This document shows positions 47,705 through 56,487 of a stretch of DNA of 64,000 nucleotides, piece after piece (position 1 is the stretch's first letter; every line of letters begins with the position of its first letter). Source of the DNA: Deinococcus psychrotolerans (GTDB lineage Bacteria > Deinococcota > Deinococci > Deinococcales > Deinococcaceae). The position numbers were made by a program, and so were the translations under genes. The DNA is taken from contig NZ_CP034183.1 in assembly GCF_003860465.1 (NCBI RefSeq), forward strand, positions 2,373,501 to 2,437,500. Direction: 5' to 3'. The notes under the pieces are model-generated. The model had not been told where the DNA came from and searched no databases. It worked only from the letters and a program-made list of their open reading frames with translations.

Positions 47705-48117
47705 AAGCTGTTCTGAGTGACTCCGCGCCCGCCGCTGTGCAAGCCTACTTGGCCGCTGCCACCCGGCATTTGCCGGGGCGGGCGCGGGCAGCGGTGGCCG
47801 CCGAGTTGTACGCCAACTTGTTTCAGCGGATGCTGGATCACTCGCTGAGCCTGAGCGGTGAGGCAAACGGCACTGCCCAAGCTTGGGCGGCGGCGCTGCG
47901 CGACTTCGGGCCGCCTCAGCACACGGCGCGGGCCTTTGCCAAGGTTCACCGCTGGCCTCCGCTGATTCGCACCGCTTTGGCCGCGCTGGCGCTGGGTAGC
48001 GCGGGCTACGCGGCGGCGAGGAGCGTGCACTGGCAAGCGCTGGGCTGGCCGCTCGTCCAGACCCAAAGTGAGGCTCAGCCGACCGGCAGCGACGCGCCTC
48101 AATACACGGCGCAGTAA
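47701..48117 (+). CDS. HAAS-domain (permease-prefix-like) membrane protein
   Basis: A 138-residue protein starting at a GTG overlapping the PadR stop (GTGA). The first 85 residues are helical and match the HAAS/permease-prefix pattern (VQAYLAAATRHLPGRARAAVAAEL, then ALRDFGPPQHTARAF with the conserved G-x-P). A single membrane helix at about 92-112 (TALAALALGSAGYAA) and a short tail follow. In other bacteria such proteins occur with PadR regulators and transporters; no transporter is adjacent here. Confidence 0.72.
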   Translation: MKAVLSDSAPAAVQAYLAAATRHLPGRARAAVAAELYANLFQRMLDHSLSLSGEANGTAQAWAAALRDFGPPQHTARAFAKVHRWPPLIRTALAALALGSAGYAAARSVHWQALGWPLVQTQSEAQPTGSDAPQYTAQ

Positions 48118-48177
48118 GGGGCGACTAACGTTTCTCTCTGAATGAACTCAACGGCTTACACAATTGCATTTACAACC

Positions 48178-48219
48178 AAAAAGCGGGGCGCATTCCTATT
48201 CGGACGCGCCCCGCTTTTT
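48178..48219. terminator. strong bidirectional terminator
   Basis: AAAAAGCGGGGCGC (48178-48191) pairs with GCGCCCCGCTTTTT (48206-48219) across 14 bases, giving U-tracts in both directions between convergent genes. Confidence 0.88.
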
Positions 48220-48230
48220 ATGCGTTGAGC

Positions 48231-48944
48231 TTACCTCAAGCTGGCGAGTTTGGCTTTGCTGGCTTCCAAATCGCGCTTTGCCCAGAAGGTGTCGGCGGGC
48301 AGGGCGACCATCTTTTGGAGTTGGGCGGCGGCGGCGGTTTTGTTGTTTTGCAAAATCAGCGCATTGGCGTATTCCATCTTGTGGCTGGGGTTGTTGGGTT
48401 CCAGCGCGATGGCTTTTTCAAAGTTGGGAGCGATCTCGCTGCGGTCAGCGCCAGTGGCGCGGGTGGCAATAAAGCCCTTGGCGGTCAGCTCGGCGTTCCA
48501 CAAGCCCAGCGCCACGTAAGCTGCGGCCAGATTTTTATTCAGGTCAATGGCCGTGTCCAGTTCGCGCTTGACTTCACCGGCCAGACCTAGGCTCTGCAAA
48601 ATGCCGCTGTACTGTGCCAAGCGGCCATCGGCGCGGGCCAGCTCAAAGTGGGCGTTGGCGCTTTTGGCATCGAGGCCAATAGCCTGCTTGGCGAGGTTTT
48701 GGGCTTTTTCAAACTGGGCCTTTTTCTGGTTGTCGGGCAGCAGCGCCGCGCCGAGGGTGTACGCCTGAGCGGCCAGTGCGTAGCCCTCAGCAGTCTTGAG
48801 GCCACTCGCCGTGTTGGCGGCGTCTTGCCACTTGCCTTGGTCGAGCAGCGCTTGGGCGTCGGGTAAGCCGGCGGCGAGGGTCTGGCCCAGCAGCAAGGCG
48901 GCGAGGGTGGTCAGCAGGCGTTTGTTGAGCACGGGTTTGGGCAT
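48231..48944 (-). CDS. exported TPR repeat protein
   Basis: A 237-residue protein with a signal peptide (residues 1-25, ending TLAAG). The mature protein is made of TPR helices: AQALLDQGKWQDAANTASGL, GYALAAQAYTLGAALLP, NAHFELARADGRLAQYSG, LAAAYVALGLWNAELT, then PNNPSHKMEYANALILQNNKTAA. GGAGGA precedes the ATG. The function is unknown; it is a smaller relative in style of the protein at 20930. Confidence 0.82.
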   Translation of the reverse strand: MPKPVLNKRLLTTLAALLLGQTLAAGLPDAQALLDQGKWQDAANTASGLKTAEGYALAAQAYTLGAALLPDNQKKAQFEKAQNLAKQAIGLDAKSANAHFELARADGRLAQYSGILQSLGLAGEVKRELDTAIDLNKNLAAAYVALGLWNAELTAKGFIATRATGADRSEIAPNFEKAIALEPNNPSHKMEYANALILQNNKTAAAAQLQKMVALPADTFWAKRDLEASKAKLASLR

Positions 48945-49142
48945 AAGAAGTCCTCCGAGGGGCCATCAATAAGTTGAAGTTAAGAAACTGAACCGAGTAT
49001 AACCAAACCGCTTGACGCTTGCCTGACGAACCTGCCCTTGACGAGCGAGCCTTGAAAAGGAGTGCCCAAAGCGTGCTGCCCCCCGCGCAGGAACACTGCT
49101 TCTCAGCGCGGCCGGACTCAGCTTTGATACAACTCTTTTACC

Positions 49143-52127
49143 GTGAACTGGCGTGAGATGCTCTCCATGCTGCGTCCTCACCTGCCTGCTCAGCGCGGAG
49201 CGGGCGGGGTGCGCGGTTCGCTGCGCTGGCTGGAAGAAGCCATGCGGGCAAGCGGAGCGAATCCAGCGGCGGTTCGCAACATCATTTACAAGGATGTGGG
49301 CCTGCCTGCCGACATGCAGGCGCTTTACGCCATTCTCAGCAGGCTGTACGCCGAGGCGGGCCTGAGCGCTCCGCCGCTGCAACTTCCCGCCAGCGTGCCC
49401 ACCGACCTCGAACTTTTGGGCCGCAGCAAAAAGCGGGCTTACCGCACTTTCCTGAGCGGCATTTTGGCGGGCCGCACGCCGAGGCTGATGGTGGCAGGCA
49501 AAGCGGGCGTCGGCAAAACCTTGCTGATCGAGCATCTGGAGCGCGAGTTGTCGCGGCAAGTTCCGGCGCTGCGCCTGACCCGTTTGCTGCTGGGCGAGGA
49601 CATCAGCGCCGCGCTCGGGAGTGGGGACGGGAGCCATCCGAACTTGCCGTTTGCCCTGCAAGCCGAGCAGCAAGCGCGGGCCGCTCAGCAGTTCTTGCAG
49701 GGGTGCGTGGTGGGTGGGCGCGGCGCTTTACTGATTCGGGTCAGCGGGGGCGGTTCGTTGGGGGGCTGCCAGTTTGGGGGCATGCCGCTGAGAGGCCGCG
49801 ACGCCGAGCCGGTCAGCAGCGCGGCGTGGGCCGCTGAACACCTGCTGCGCCGCGCTCCTGAGGGGCTGGCGGTCTTGCTGGCGCTTGAGGAGGCCAGCGA
49901 CCTGCCGCCCGATCTGCGGGCCGAGGTGATTCATTTGGCTCAGCCCAGCTCCGTCGAAGCCCGCCGCTACCTGATGAGCACCCTCAGCGTAGACGCGGCG
50001 CGGGCAGACGAGCTGGTGCGCCAAACTGGACGGCACCTCGACCGCTTGACGCTGCTGGTGAGTGCCAAGCGTGGGCAGCCAGTGGCGGCCAAATTGCTGG
50101 CCGATCCGCAGGCCGCCCGCTTGCTGGCCGCTTTGCAAGTGGCGCAAGGCCCGGTGGGCGTCAGCGCCCCGCGCCCCATTCTGGAAGCGGCGCTGGGTCA
50201 GGCGCTGGAGAGCCTGCCTCCCTATCTGCGGGCGCTCCTCGATGAAGTCAACCCCGCCGAGCCGCGCCCCATCTCGCCCAGCTTGCTCACTGAGATTAGC
50301 GCCCAGCAAGACCCCACCGTGTTGCGCCAAACCTGGCAACGCCTCGCCTCCGCTGCCCGTCTGCGCCCCGAGTGGGCCGAGTGGGAGCTGCGGGCGCTGA
50401 CCGAGCTGCGCGACTGGCCCGCGCTGAGGGCTTGGTTTGAAAGTCATCCCGACTCGGCGGCCCTGGCCGCGCCGCTGTGGAGCCGCGTTCGGCAGTCGGC
50501 TCCGCCACCAGTCCGGCAAGCGGTGGCCCGCTGGGTAGTGACCCATCACGCCACGCTGGGCCGCTACGACCACCCGCAGGCCCGCGACGCCCTGTTTACT
50601 TTGCTGGAAGCAGAGGAAAGCGGGCCGCGCCTGTGGGCCAGAATCAAGCTGGCCGAGAGCAGTCTGGACGCGGGCCAGTTTGAAGCCGCCGCTGCCCAGC
50701 TTGCTCACCCCGAGGTGCGGGCCGCGCTAGACCGGCCCGGCCCAGTGGACGCGTGGCACGCCGAAGCGCAGGCCGACGCGCTGCTGGTGGAAGCCGCCCT
50801 CAAGCGCTGGCAAGGCGACCTCAGCGCCGCCACCGCTTTTGTGGAGGATCCCCGCACCGACTCCAGCGGAGCGCGGGCGACGCTGTGGCGCGGGCTGATT
50901 GCCAAGGACGCCGGACGCTGGGCCGACGCCCTGAGCCTTTTGATGAGCGTGCCGCCGACTTCGCCGCTGCTGTTTGCCCGCGCCCGCGCTCAGGAAGGCG
51001 ACCTGCGCCTGCGGCTGGGTCAAGTGGCCGCCGCTCTGAGCGCCCTGAACGACGCCAGCGCCCGCCTGCAACTGGGCGGCGCGTCTCCCCAAGAACGCGC
51101 CCGCACCGAGGCCCGCGCCGCCACCGCCCTGCGGCGTAGCGGTCACGCTCTCGCGGCGCTGGAGCGCAGCCGAGCGGCGCAGGCACTCACAGCGCAGGTA
51201 GCCACGGCACAGCCGTCTACAGCAGTACAGCCGCCCGCTGACGAAGCCGACCCCGTCTTGCAGGCCCGCCTCGTCAGCGAGAGTATTCCGCTGCATTTGG
51301 CGCTGGGGCAGTGGCCGGAAGCACTGAGAGCGGCGGCGCGGGCGCTGGCGCTGCTGGCTGAACCCAATGCCCGGCAGGCCGAGGCCGCTTACCGCACCCG
51401 CCGCACCGAGTACCGAGCGGCGCTGATTTACTTGTCACGCGGGCTGGGGCTGCCGTATCTGCATCCGTTTCGTGGCCCCGGCGCGGAAGGGGACAACGCC
51501 GACCTGCGCCGCGCCCGCCAGATCTTAGACGCGCTCCTGAGTGCCGCCCACGGCCTCTCAGACCGCGAGCAGGTGTTGGCTTTTGACATGCGCCTTTCGC
51601 GGGTGCTGTGCGAGCCCGACGCGGCGGCGGCGCTGAACTTCGCCAAACTGGCCCTCGAGCTGACCGACCACCCTTACGCCGAGGCTCAGGCGCGGGCCAC
51701 GCTGGCCGAAGCGCTGCTGCGCGGTGAGCAGATCGGTGCGGCGCTGGGCGAAATCAACCGCGCCCACGCGCTGCTGCGCCGCGTCGCGCCCTCCGGCACG
51801 GCGGACACAGATCCGGGCCTGCACGCTCAGCTGCTGACCTTGGAAGCCCGCGCAGGCTTGCTGGAAGGCCCAGCCGGAGCCCGAACGGCCCTGACTTGGT
51901 TGCAAGATGCCCTCACCGAAGCCCACCTCGCTCCCTTCCGGGCAGGCGTCTGGCGTGAAGTGGGCCGCCTCTTGGAAGGCGTGGTGGGCGGTGAAGCGCT
52001 GGCGCTCCGGCTCTGGCCCCAGCTTGGCCTGCCACAATTTGATTTGGGTGTGTGGCGCTTGGCCGACGCCCTACCGCTGGCGCTGGCTCCTGAGCCCAAA
52101 GCCGATCCGCTAGACTCAGCGCCATGA
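49143..52127 (+). CDS. large P-loop NTPase with TPR-like repeats (STAND-like)
   Basis: A 994-residue cytoplasmic protein. Residues 1-95 form a helical N-terminal domain (LRWLEEAMRASGANPAAVRN). A P-loop VAGKAGVGKTLLIEHL is at about 117-132. The Walker B region reads ALLIRVSGGGS without an acidic pair, so ATP hydrolysis may be impaired. A winged-helix-like stretch is near 350-380. From about 430 to the end the chain is alpha-alpha repeats, TPR-like (AALSALNDASARLQL, QWPEALRAAARALALLAE, NFAKLALELTDHPYAEAQARATL). The layout resembles STAND signalling NTPases, with sensor repeats at the C-terminus. The GTG at 49143 is the only good start. Effector and partner are unknown. Confidence 0.75.
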   Translation: MNWREMLSMLRPHLPAQRGAGGVRGSLRWLEEAMRASGANPAAVRNIIYKDVGLPADMQALYAILSRLYAEAGLSAPPLQLPASVPTDLELLGRSKKRAYRTFLSGILAGRTPRLMVAGKAGVGKTLLIEHLERELSRQVPALRLTRLLLGEDISAALGSGDGSHPNLPFALQAEQQARAAQQFLQGCVVGGRGALLIRVSGGGSLGGCQFGGMPLRGRDAEPVSSAAWAAEHLLRRAPEGLAVLLALEEASDLPPDLRAEVIHLAQPSSVEARRYLMSTLSVDAARADELVRQTGRHLDRLTLLVSAKRGQPVAAKLLADPQAARLLAALQVAQGPVGVSAPRPILEAALGQALESLPPYLRALLDEVNPAEPRPISPSLLTEISAQQDPTVLRQTWQRLASAARLRPEWAEWELRALTELRDWPALRAWFESHPDSAALAAPLWSRVRQSAPPPVRQAVARWVVTHHATLGRYDHPQARDALFTLLEAEESGPRLWARIKLAESSLDAGQFEAAAAQLAHPEVRAALDRPGPVDAWHAEAQADALLVEAALKRWQGDLSAATAFVEDPRTDSSGARATLWRGLIAKDAGRWADALSLLMSVPPTSPLLFARARAQEGDLRLRLGQVAAALSALNDASARLQLGGASPQERARTEARAATALRRSGHALAALERSRAAQALTAQVATAQPSTAVQPPADEADPVLQARLVSESIPLHLALGQWPEALRAAARALALLAEPNARQAEAAYRTRRTEYRAALIYLSRGLGLPYLHPFRGPGAEGDNADLRRARQILDALLSAAHGLSDREQVLAFDMRLSRVLCEPDAAAALNFAKLALELTDHPYAEAQARATLAEALLRGEQIGAALGEINRAHALLRRVAPSGTADTDPGLHAQLLTLEARAGLLEGPAGARTALTWLQDALTEAHLAPFRAGVWREVGRLLEGVVGGEALALRLWPQLGLPQFDLGVWRLADALPLALAPEPKADPLDSAP
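52111..52123 (+). promoter_or_regulatory. leaderless promoter (-10 TAGACT) inside the end of the NTPase gene
   Basis: TAGACT at 52111-52116 is seven bases from the ATG at 52124. Confidence 0.45.
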
Positions 52128-52351
52128 ACTTGTTGCGCCCCGTGATGGGCATGTTGGGGCTGGCGGTCGGCTTCGGGCTTTACGCGGCGGCGGGCCGCTA
52201 CGGCGATCCTGTCGCCAGCATTTTGATCGGCCTGATGTTCGTAGCGCTGGGCGGCCTGGCCATTTGGTACGCCAAGGGCGAGCGCTGGATTCAGGTGCTG
52301 GGCGCGGTGCTGGCCATCTACGGCGTGCTGAGGATGACGCTGCTGCATTAA
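52124..52351 (+). CDS. small three-helix membrane protein
   Basis: A 75-residue protein made almost wholly of three hydrophobic segments (about 5-25, 30-48, 55-72: VMGMLGLAVGFGLYAAAG, ILIGLMFVALGGLAIWY, WIQVLGAVLAIYGVLRM). No family recognised. Its ATG overlaps the NTPase stop (ATGA), yet it has its own -10 box, so it may be both coupled and independently transcribed. It could anchor the NTPase at the membrane; that is a guess from position. Confidence 0.65.
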   Translation: MNLLRPVMGMLGLAVGFGLYAAAGRYGDPVASILIGLMFVALGGLAIWYAKGERWIQVLGAVLAIYGVLRMTLLH

Positions 52352-52394
52352 CGCCTTCCAGACAACTCACCACGCTCTCCTGACAAGCGCGGCG

Positions 52395-52407
52395 TAAACT
52401 GGCAGGC
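52395..52407 (+). promoter_or_regulatory. leaderless promoter (-10 TAAACT) of apgM
   Basis: TAAACT at 52395-52400 is seven bases from the ATG. Confidence 0.55.
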
Positions 52408-53628
52408 ATGATCGAGACCATTCGTGAACTGGCCAAGAAGACCGACGAAAAGATTTTGATGGTGGTGCTGGACGGCATTGGCGGCTTGCCGATGGACTTG
52501 GACGGCGACACCGAGTTGGCCGCCGCCAAAACCCCCAACATGGACGCGCTGGCGCGTGAGTCGCAGCTCGGCCAAGTCGAACTCGTTGCTGCGGGCATCA
52601 CCCCCGGCTCCGGCCCAGGCCACCTGAGCCTATTCGGCTACGATCCCCTCAAGTTCGTGGTGGGGCGCGGAGCGCTCAGCGCGGTGGGCATCGGCGTCAA
52701 GCTGAGTGCCGGTGACGTGGCGGTGCGCGGCAACTTCGCCACCTTGGAGGGCGACCGGATCATCAAAGACCGCCGCGCCGGACGCCCCAGCGACGAGAAG
52801 AACGCCGAAATTGTCACCAAACTCAGGGGTGTCATTCAGAACATTGACGGCATTCCGGTGGAGATCTATACCGAGAGTGAGCACCGTTTCGTGGTGGTCT
52901 TCCGCGCTCAGGGCACGCCGCTGGGCGCGAACCTCAGCGACGTCGATCCGCAGGATACCGGTGTGCAGCCGATGAGCGCCGTGGCCCACGACGACGCCAG
53001 CCAGACGACGGCGGCGCTGGTCAACAGCTTTGTGACGCAGGCCGAAGCCGCCCTCAAGGACGAGACGCAGGTCAATGGGGTGCTGTTCCGGGGCTATTCG
53101 GACGTGCCGCACTTTCCCAGCTTCGACGACATTTACAAGCTGAGGGCCGCCTGCATCGCTTCTTACCCAATGTACAAGGGGCTGGCCTCGCTGGTCGGTA
53201 TGGACGTGCTGGAAGTCAAGGGCGAAGAAGACGCGCTAAGCGGTAAAGTCGAAGCGCTTAAGGCCGCCTGGGGCGAGTACGATTTCTTTTACTTTCACAT
53301 CAAAAAGACCGACTCGACTGGTGAAGACGGCGACTTCAAAGCCAAAGTCAAAAAGATCGAGTTGTTCGACGCGCTCTTGCCCGATCTGCTGGCGCTGGAG
53401 CCGGATGTAATTTGCATCGTGGGCGATCACAGCACGCCCAGCAAGTTGGCGACCCACTCGTGGCATCCGGTGCCGTTGCTGATCCGCAGCAAATACGGGC
53501 GCAAAGACTTGGCCCAGCGCTACACCGAAGACGAATCGCTCAGGGGCAGCTTGGCCCTGCGCAAAGGCACCGACATCATGCCCCTCTTGATGGCCAACGC
53601 ACTGAAGTTGCAGAAGTACGGAGCCTAA
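52408..53628 (+). CDS. apgM: 2,3-bisphosphoglycerate-independent phosphoglycerate mutase, archaeal type
   Basis: Interconverts 3- and 2-phosphoglycerate in glycolysis. It is an alkaline-phosphatase-superfamily enzyme of 406 residues, the length of the ApgM class and shorter than GpmI (about 510). [11 protein letters not shown] (about 18-28) has the metal aspartate. [18 protein letters not shown] (about 63-80) has the phosphoserine near 68. [17 protein letters not shown] and [24 protein letters not shown] supply the remaining ligands. This archaeal-type mutase is usual in Deinococcus and Thermus relatives. Confidence 0.95.
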   Translation: MIETIRELAKKTDEKILMVVLDGIGGLPMDLDGDTELAAAKTPNMDALARESQLGQVELVAAGITPGSGPGHLSLFGYDPLKFVVGRGALSAVGIGVKLSAGDVAVRGNFATLEGDRIIKDRRAGRPSDEKNAEIVTKLRGVIQNIDGIPVEIYTESEHRFVVVFRAQGTPLGANLSDVDPQDTGVQPMSAVAHDDASQTTAALVNSFVTQAEAALKDETQVNGVLFRGYSDVPHFPSFDDIYKLRAACIASYPMYKGLASLVGMDVLEVKGEEDALSGKVEALKAAWGEYDFFYFHIKKTDSTGEDGDFKAKVKKIELFDALLPDLLALEPDVICIVGDHSTPSKLATHSWHPVPLLIRSKYGRKDLAQRYTEDESLRGSLALRKGTDIMPLLMANALKLQKYGA

Positions 53629-53842
53629 AAAACAGATGGAGAGCTGAGGTTTTGGCTTCTCTTTGACGGCGACTGGCATCAGTTTTCACAACGGGTGAGT
53701 GGGCGGCTCGGCTGCTCCAAACTCCGCCTCAGCCGCTCTGGTTGATCTGCCCTAACCCAACTGCGCCGCAAAGTCTCAGGCTGTTGCTGGGAAGTCGAAG
53801 TCAGGCCGCCAATGCGCGACACCGTGCAGGGCAAGCACGCCT

Positions 53843-53854
53843 TAAACTAAAACC
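53843..53854 (+). promoter_or_regulatory. leaderless promoter (-10 TAAACT) of the ArsC-like gene
   Basis: TAAACT at 53843-53848 is six bases from the ATG. Confidence 0.55.
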
Positions 53855-54214
53855 ATGCCTGAAGTGACGGTTCAAATGTTCGGCCTCAAGAAGTCGGCGG
53901 CCACCCGCGCCGCCGAGCGCTTCTTCAAGGAGCGGCGTATCAAGGTGCACTTCGTGGATCTGGCCACCAAGCCGATCAGCAAAGGCGAGTTGGCCCGCTT
54001 TCAGCAAAAATTCGGCTCCGATGGAGTCCTGGACAAAGAAAGTAAAGCCTATGAGGATTCCGGCCTGCCTTATCTGCGCCTCTCTGAAGAAAGCTTTCTC
54101 TCCAAACTGGCCGAATTTCCCGCCGCACTCAACTTGCCTCTGGTACGCGGTGGCAAGGTGCTGTCGGTGGGCGAAGACAAAGAGAGCTGGGTCAAAATGG
54201 TGGAGGGGAGCTGA
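53855..54214 (+). CDS. ArsC/Spx family protein without active-site cysteine
   Basis: A 119-residue thioredoxin-like protein of the ArsC/Spx/YffB fold. The family opens with YG-x-x-x-C-x-x-x-R-K-A; here VQMFGLKKSAATRAAERFF (about 6-24) has Ser14 at the cysteine position and Thr17 at the CxxC partner. VHFVDLATKPISKGELARF (about 31-49) and LPLVRGGKVLSVGEDKESW (about 95-113) match the rest of the fold, but the arginine-proline motif is LP. It cannot work as a cysteine-based arsenate reductase. A binding or regulatory role is more likely. It is transcribed alone. Confidence 0.8.
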   Translation: MPEVTVQMFGLKKSAATRAAERFFKERRIKVHFVDLATKPISKGELARFQQKFGSDGVLDKESKAYEDSGLPYLRLSEESFLSKLAEFPAALNLPLVRGGKVLSVGEDKESWVKMVEGS

Positions 54215-54234
54215 GCGGTTTGGATCAGCTCTCC
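54205..54234. terminator. hairpin between convergent ArsC-like and cfa genes
   Basis: GGGGAGCTGA (54205-54214) pairs with TCAGCTCTCC (54225-54234), ten pairs with one G-U. The stop codon of the ArsC-like gene lies in the stem. Confidence 0.5.
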
Positions 54235-54242
54235 TTGACTGC

Positions 54243-55580
54243 TCAGGCCTCGATGTCTGCTCTGCCCAGTGGCAAGCCCGCTTCGCCGCTGGATAGGGGC
54301 CTGACCAGCAAAGTTTGCACCACGCCGATGCGGCCCGCCGTGAACGACTGAGCGCTGCCGGCCATATACAAGCGCCAGATGCGGTACGTCACTTCGTCGG
54401 CGAGGCCACGCGCCAAAATCTCGGCGTGGTGGTCTTCGAGCCGCGTCACCCACTGGCGCAGGGTCAGGGCGTAGTGTTCGCGCATGTTTTCGGCGTCGCG
54501 GATTTCAAAACCGGCTTGCTCGGCCCGCAAATTGACTTCGCTCAGCCGCCGCAGTTCGCCGTCGGGGAACACGTAGTTTTGCAAAAAGGAGTGGGCGTTG
54601 AGATAGCGCTCGACCGTTCCAAAGCCCCAGTGAATAAAGTTGGGGGCAATTTCTTTGACGATGCCGTGATTGAGTAGCAAGCCGCCGGGCCGGAGCAGCT
54701 TGTAGATCTGGGCGAAATACTTCGGCATCTTGGCCCGCCCGACATGCTCGAACATGCCGATGCTGGCGACTTTGTCGTAGCGCGTGGAGGCGGATAAATC
54801 GCGGTAGTCGCGAATCTCGATCTTGACTTTATCGCCCACGCCCGCTGCCTCCGCCCGCTCCCGCGCCACCTCGGCCTGCGATGGACTCAGCGTAATCCCC
54901 GTGACCGTGACGCCGTAGTGCTGCGCGGCGTAAATAGCCAGCCCGCCCCAGCCGCAACCGATGTCGAGTAGGCGCTCGCCGGGTTGAAGACGCAGCTTTT
55001 TGCAGATGCGGTCAAGTTTGGTGGTCTGGGCCTCCTCTAACGTGTCGTGTTCGGTTTTGAAGTAAGCGCAGGAATACACCATGCGCTCGTCGAGCCACAG
55101 CTTGTAAAAGGCGTTGCCGATGTCGTAGTGATAACGGATGGCGTGGGCGTCGCGTTCTTTGGAGTGGGTTTTGCTGGTGTCGTCAAAGTTCAGGTTCGGA
55201 GTGGGGCGCTTGGTGTCGGGCAAACTCAGCAGCGCCGCCGCCACCCGCGCCGCGACGGCGGGCCGCAGCAGTTGGTCGCCGATTTGTACGGCCTGTGCCA
55301 GCACGTGCTCCAAGCTGCCTTCCACATCGAAGTCACCGAAAATAAACGCTTCGCCCAGCGCCAAATCCGAAGGCGGCCACAGCATTCGCCTCAGCGAAGC
55401 CGGTGAAGTCAGCGTCACTGTCGCGGGCGTGCTTCCGGATGGGCCTTCCTGGCTGCCGTCCCAGTAGCGCACGTGGAAGCTGCGCCGACTTGGCGGGCCG
55501 AACAACAAGTTCACGATCTGGCGCGAGGTGGCGAGGGCCTGCTGGGGAAACGGACTCACTGAAGCAAGTGGTAAAGACAA
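54243..55580 (-). CDS. cfa: cyclopropane-fatty-acyl-phospholipid synthase
   Basis: Uses SAM to methylenate unsaturated membrane lipids. Residues about 1-115 form the N-terminal lipid-binding part. From about 140 the catalytic domain follows: RYHYDIGNAFYKLWLDERMVYSCAYF (about 146-171; substrate pocket), the SAM motif LLDIGCGWGGLAIYAA (about 202-217), ITLSPSQAEVARERA, and SIGMFEHVGRAKMPKYF with the active-site residues. The start is the TTG at 55580, since AAGGAG lies seven bases upstream and the preceding frame has no comparable signal. Length is 445 residues, slightly longer than the usual 380-420. Confidence 0.93.
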   Translation of the reverse strand: MSLPLASVSPFPQQALATSRQIVNLLFGPPSRRSFHVRYWDGSQEGPSGSTPATVTLTSPASLRRMLWPPSDLALGEAFIFGDFDVEGSLEHVLAQAVQIGDQLLRPAVAARVAAALLSLPDTKRPTPNLNFDDTSKTHSKERDAHAIRYHYDIGNAFYKLWLDERMVYSCAYFKTEHDTLEEAQTTKLDRICKKLRLQPGERLLDIGCGWGGLAIYAAQHYGVTVTGITLSPSQAEVARERAEAAGVGDKVKIEIRDYRDLSASTRYDKVASIGMFEHVGRAKMPKYFAQIYKLLRPGGLLLNHGIVKEIAPNFIHWGFGTVERYLNAHSFLQNYVFPDGELRRLSEVNLRAEQAGFEIRDAENMREHYALTLRQWVTRLEDHHAEILARGLADEVTYRIWRLYMAGSAQSFTAGRIGVVQTLLVRPLSSGEAGLPLGRADIEA

Positions 55581-55925
55581 AGTCGGGACTCCTTTTGGCG
55601 CAAGTAAATGCTCGCCTTGCTCAATAGGCCGCCGAATGTCCCCCTCCAAAACTTCAGCCGTCAGAAGGCGTTTAACGTTTAGATGATAGTGGCCAGCCTG
55701 CTGGAGTGGTGAAATTTAGGAGACACCATAAAGAATTCAGCAACCTTAGAGGCCCGTAGATGAGCATTGCTTCTTGCCCGTTGGTAGAGATCAACTTTGC
55801 CACGCTGCATTCAAAGCTCTCGGTGCCGAACTCCCTGGCGAGCGAGTGAAGCCCGTTTCAAGAACCAAAAAAAGAGGGCCAGACTGACCCCCTTCATGGG
55901 TTTTTGATCCTGTTGTCTTGCCGCT
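55581..55925. other. 345-base gene-poor stretch
   Basis: Leader of cfa and the region downstream of the stress-like gene. A 29-codon ATG frame at 55760-55849 (plus strand) has no ribosome-binding site and I do not call it. The only structure I support is the terminator at 55867-55893. Confidence 0.5.
55867..55893 (-). terminator. intrinsic terminator of the stress-like gene
   Basis: On the minus strand AGGGGG pairs with CCCTCT (one G-U) over a 15-base loop and is followed by a run of seven U. Confidence 0.7.
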
Positions 55926-56288
55926 TTACCTCACCGCGTAGTGATTCAAGATTGTCCGCACTTCGTTTTCGCTGAGGCTGGTTTGGTCGGTTTCCACCGC
56001 CACCAATACCCCGCCCTTATCCAGCAGTTCTGCCGAGAGCTGGGTGGGCTGAACAGCGGGCGTGCTGCTTTCGTCGTAAGTGTCGCCAAAAGGGCGCTTC
56101 CGACCTTCTTCGGCGCTGAGGCCGCTCTCGGCGCTGGCGTAAATGTCGCCGAACGCTTCGCTGGAGTGGCTCCCAGCGGCCTCTTGGTCAAGCAGCGTCA
56201 GCTTGGCGTCGCCCGCGCCCGCTTGTCGGAGGTCTTGCAGGGCGGCTTCGGCTTGGGCCAGATTTTCAAAAACGGCAGTGATTCGCAT
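55926..56288 (-). CDS. hypothetical general-stress-like protein
   Basis: A 120-residue protein. The first 35 residues (ITAVFENLAQAEAALQDLRQAG) and last 30 (GGVLVAVETDQTSLSENEVRTIL) look like two strands and helices of a ferredoxin-like domain of the general-stress 17M or membrane-stress type. They are separated by an acidic, Ser/Glu-rich middle that is probably disordered. AAGGAG is ten bases before the ATG. No catalytic residues are evident. It is transcribed alone and ends at a clear terminator. Confidence 0.65.
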   Translation of the reverse strand: MRITAVFENLAQAEAALQDLRQAGAGDAKLTLLDQEAAGSHSSEAFGDIYASAESGLSAEEGRKRPFGDTYDESSTPAVQPTQLSAELLDKGGVLVAVETDQTSLSENEVRTILNHYAVR

Positions 56289-56487
56289 GGGAGAATGGCT
56301 CCTTAAAAAAGATTGAGGGAAGAAGGCGGAGAAAGAACTGAACCTGAGGTGCCTTCAAAAACGCGGAGTCGATTATAAGCGGAGCGGGGAAGCCGGACAT
56401 TTATTAAAGTCACAGGGATCAAAATTGCAGGTACTAAAGACACAGGCCTGCGCTGCCGGCTCTCAGCGGACGGCATAATGCGTCTTC

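Noticed and set aside
55760..55849. 29-codon ATG frame in the gap after cfa
   Set aside because: No RBS or TANNNT box, no recognisable composition, and too short to support.
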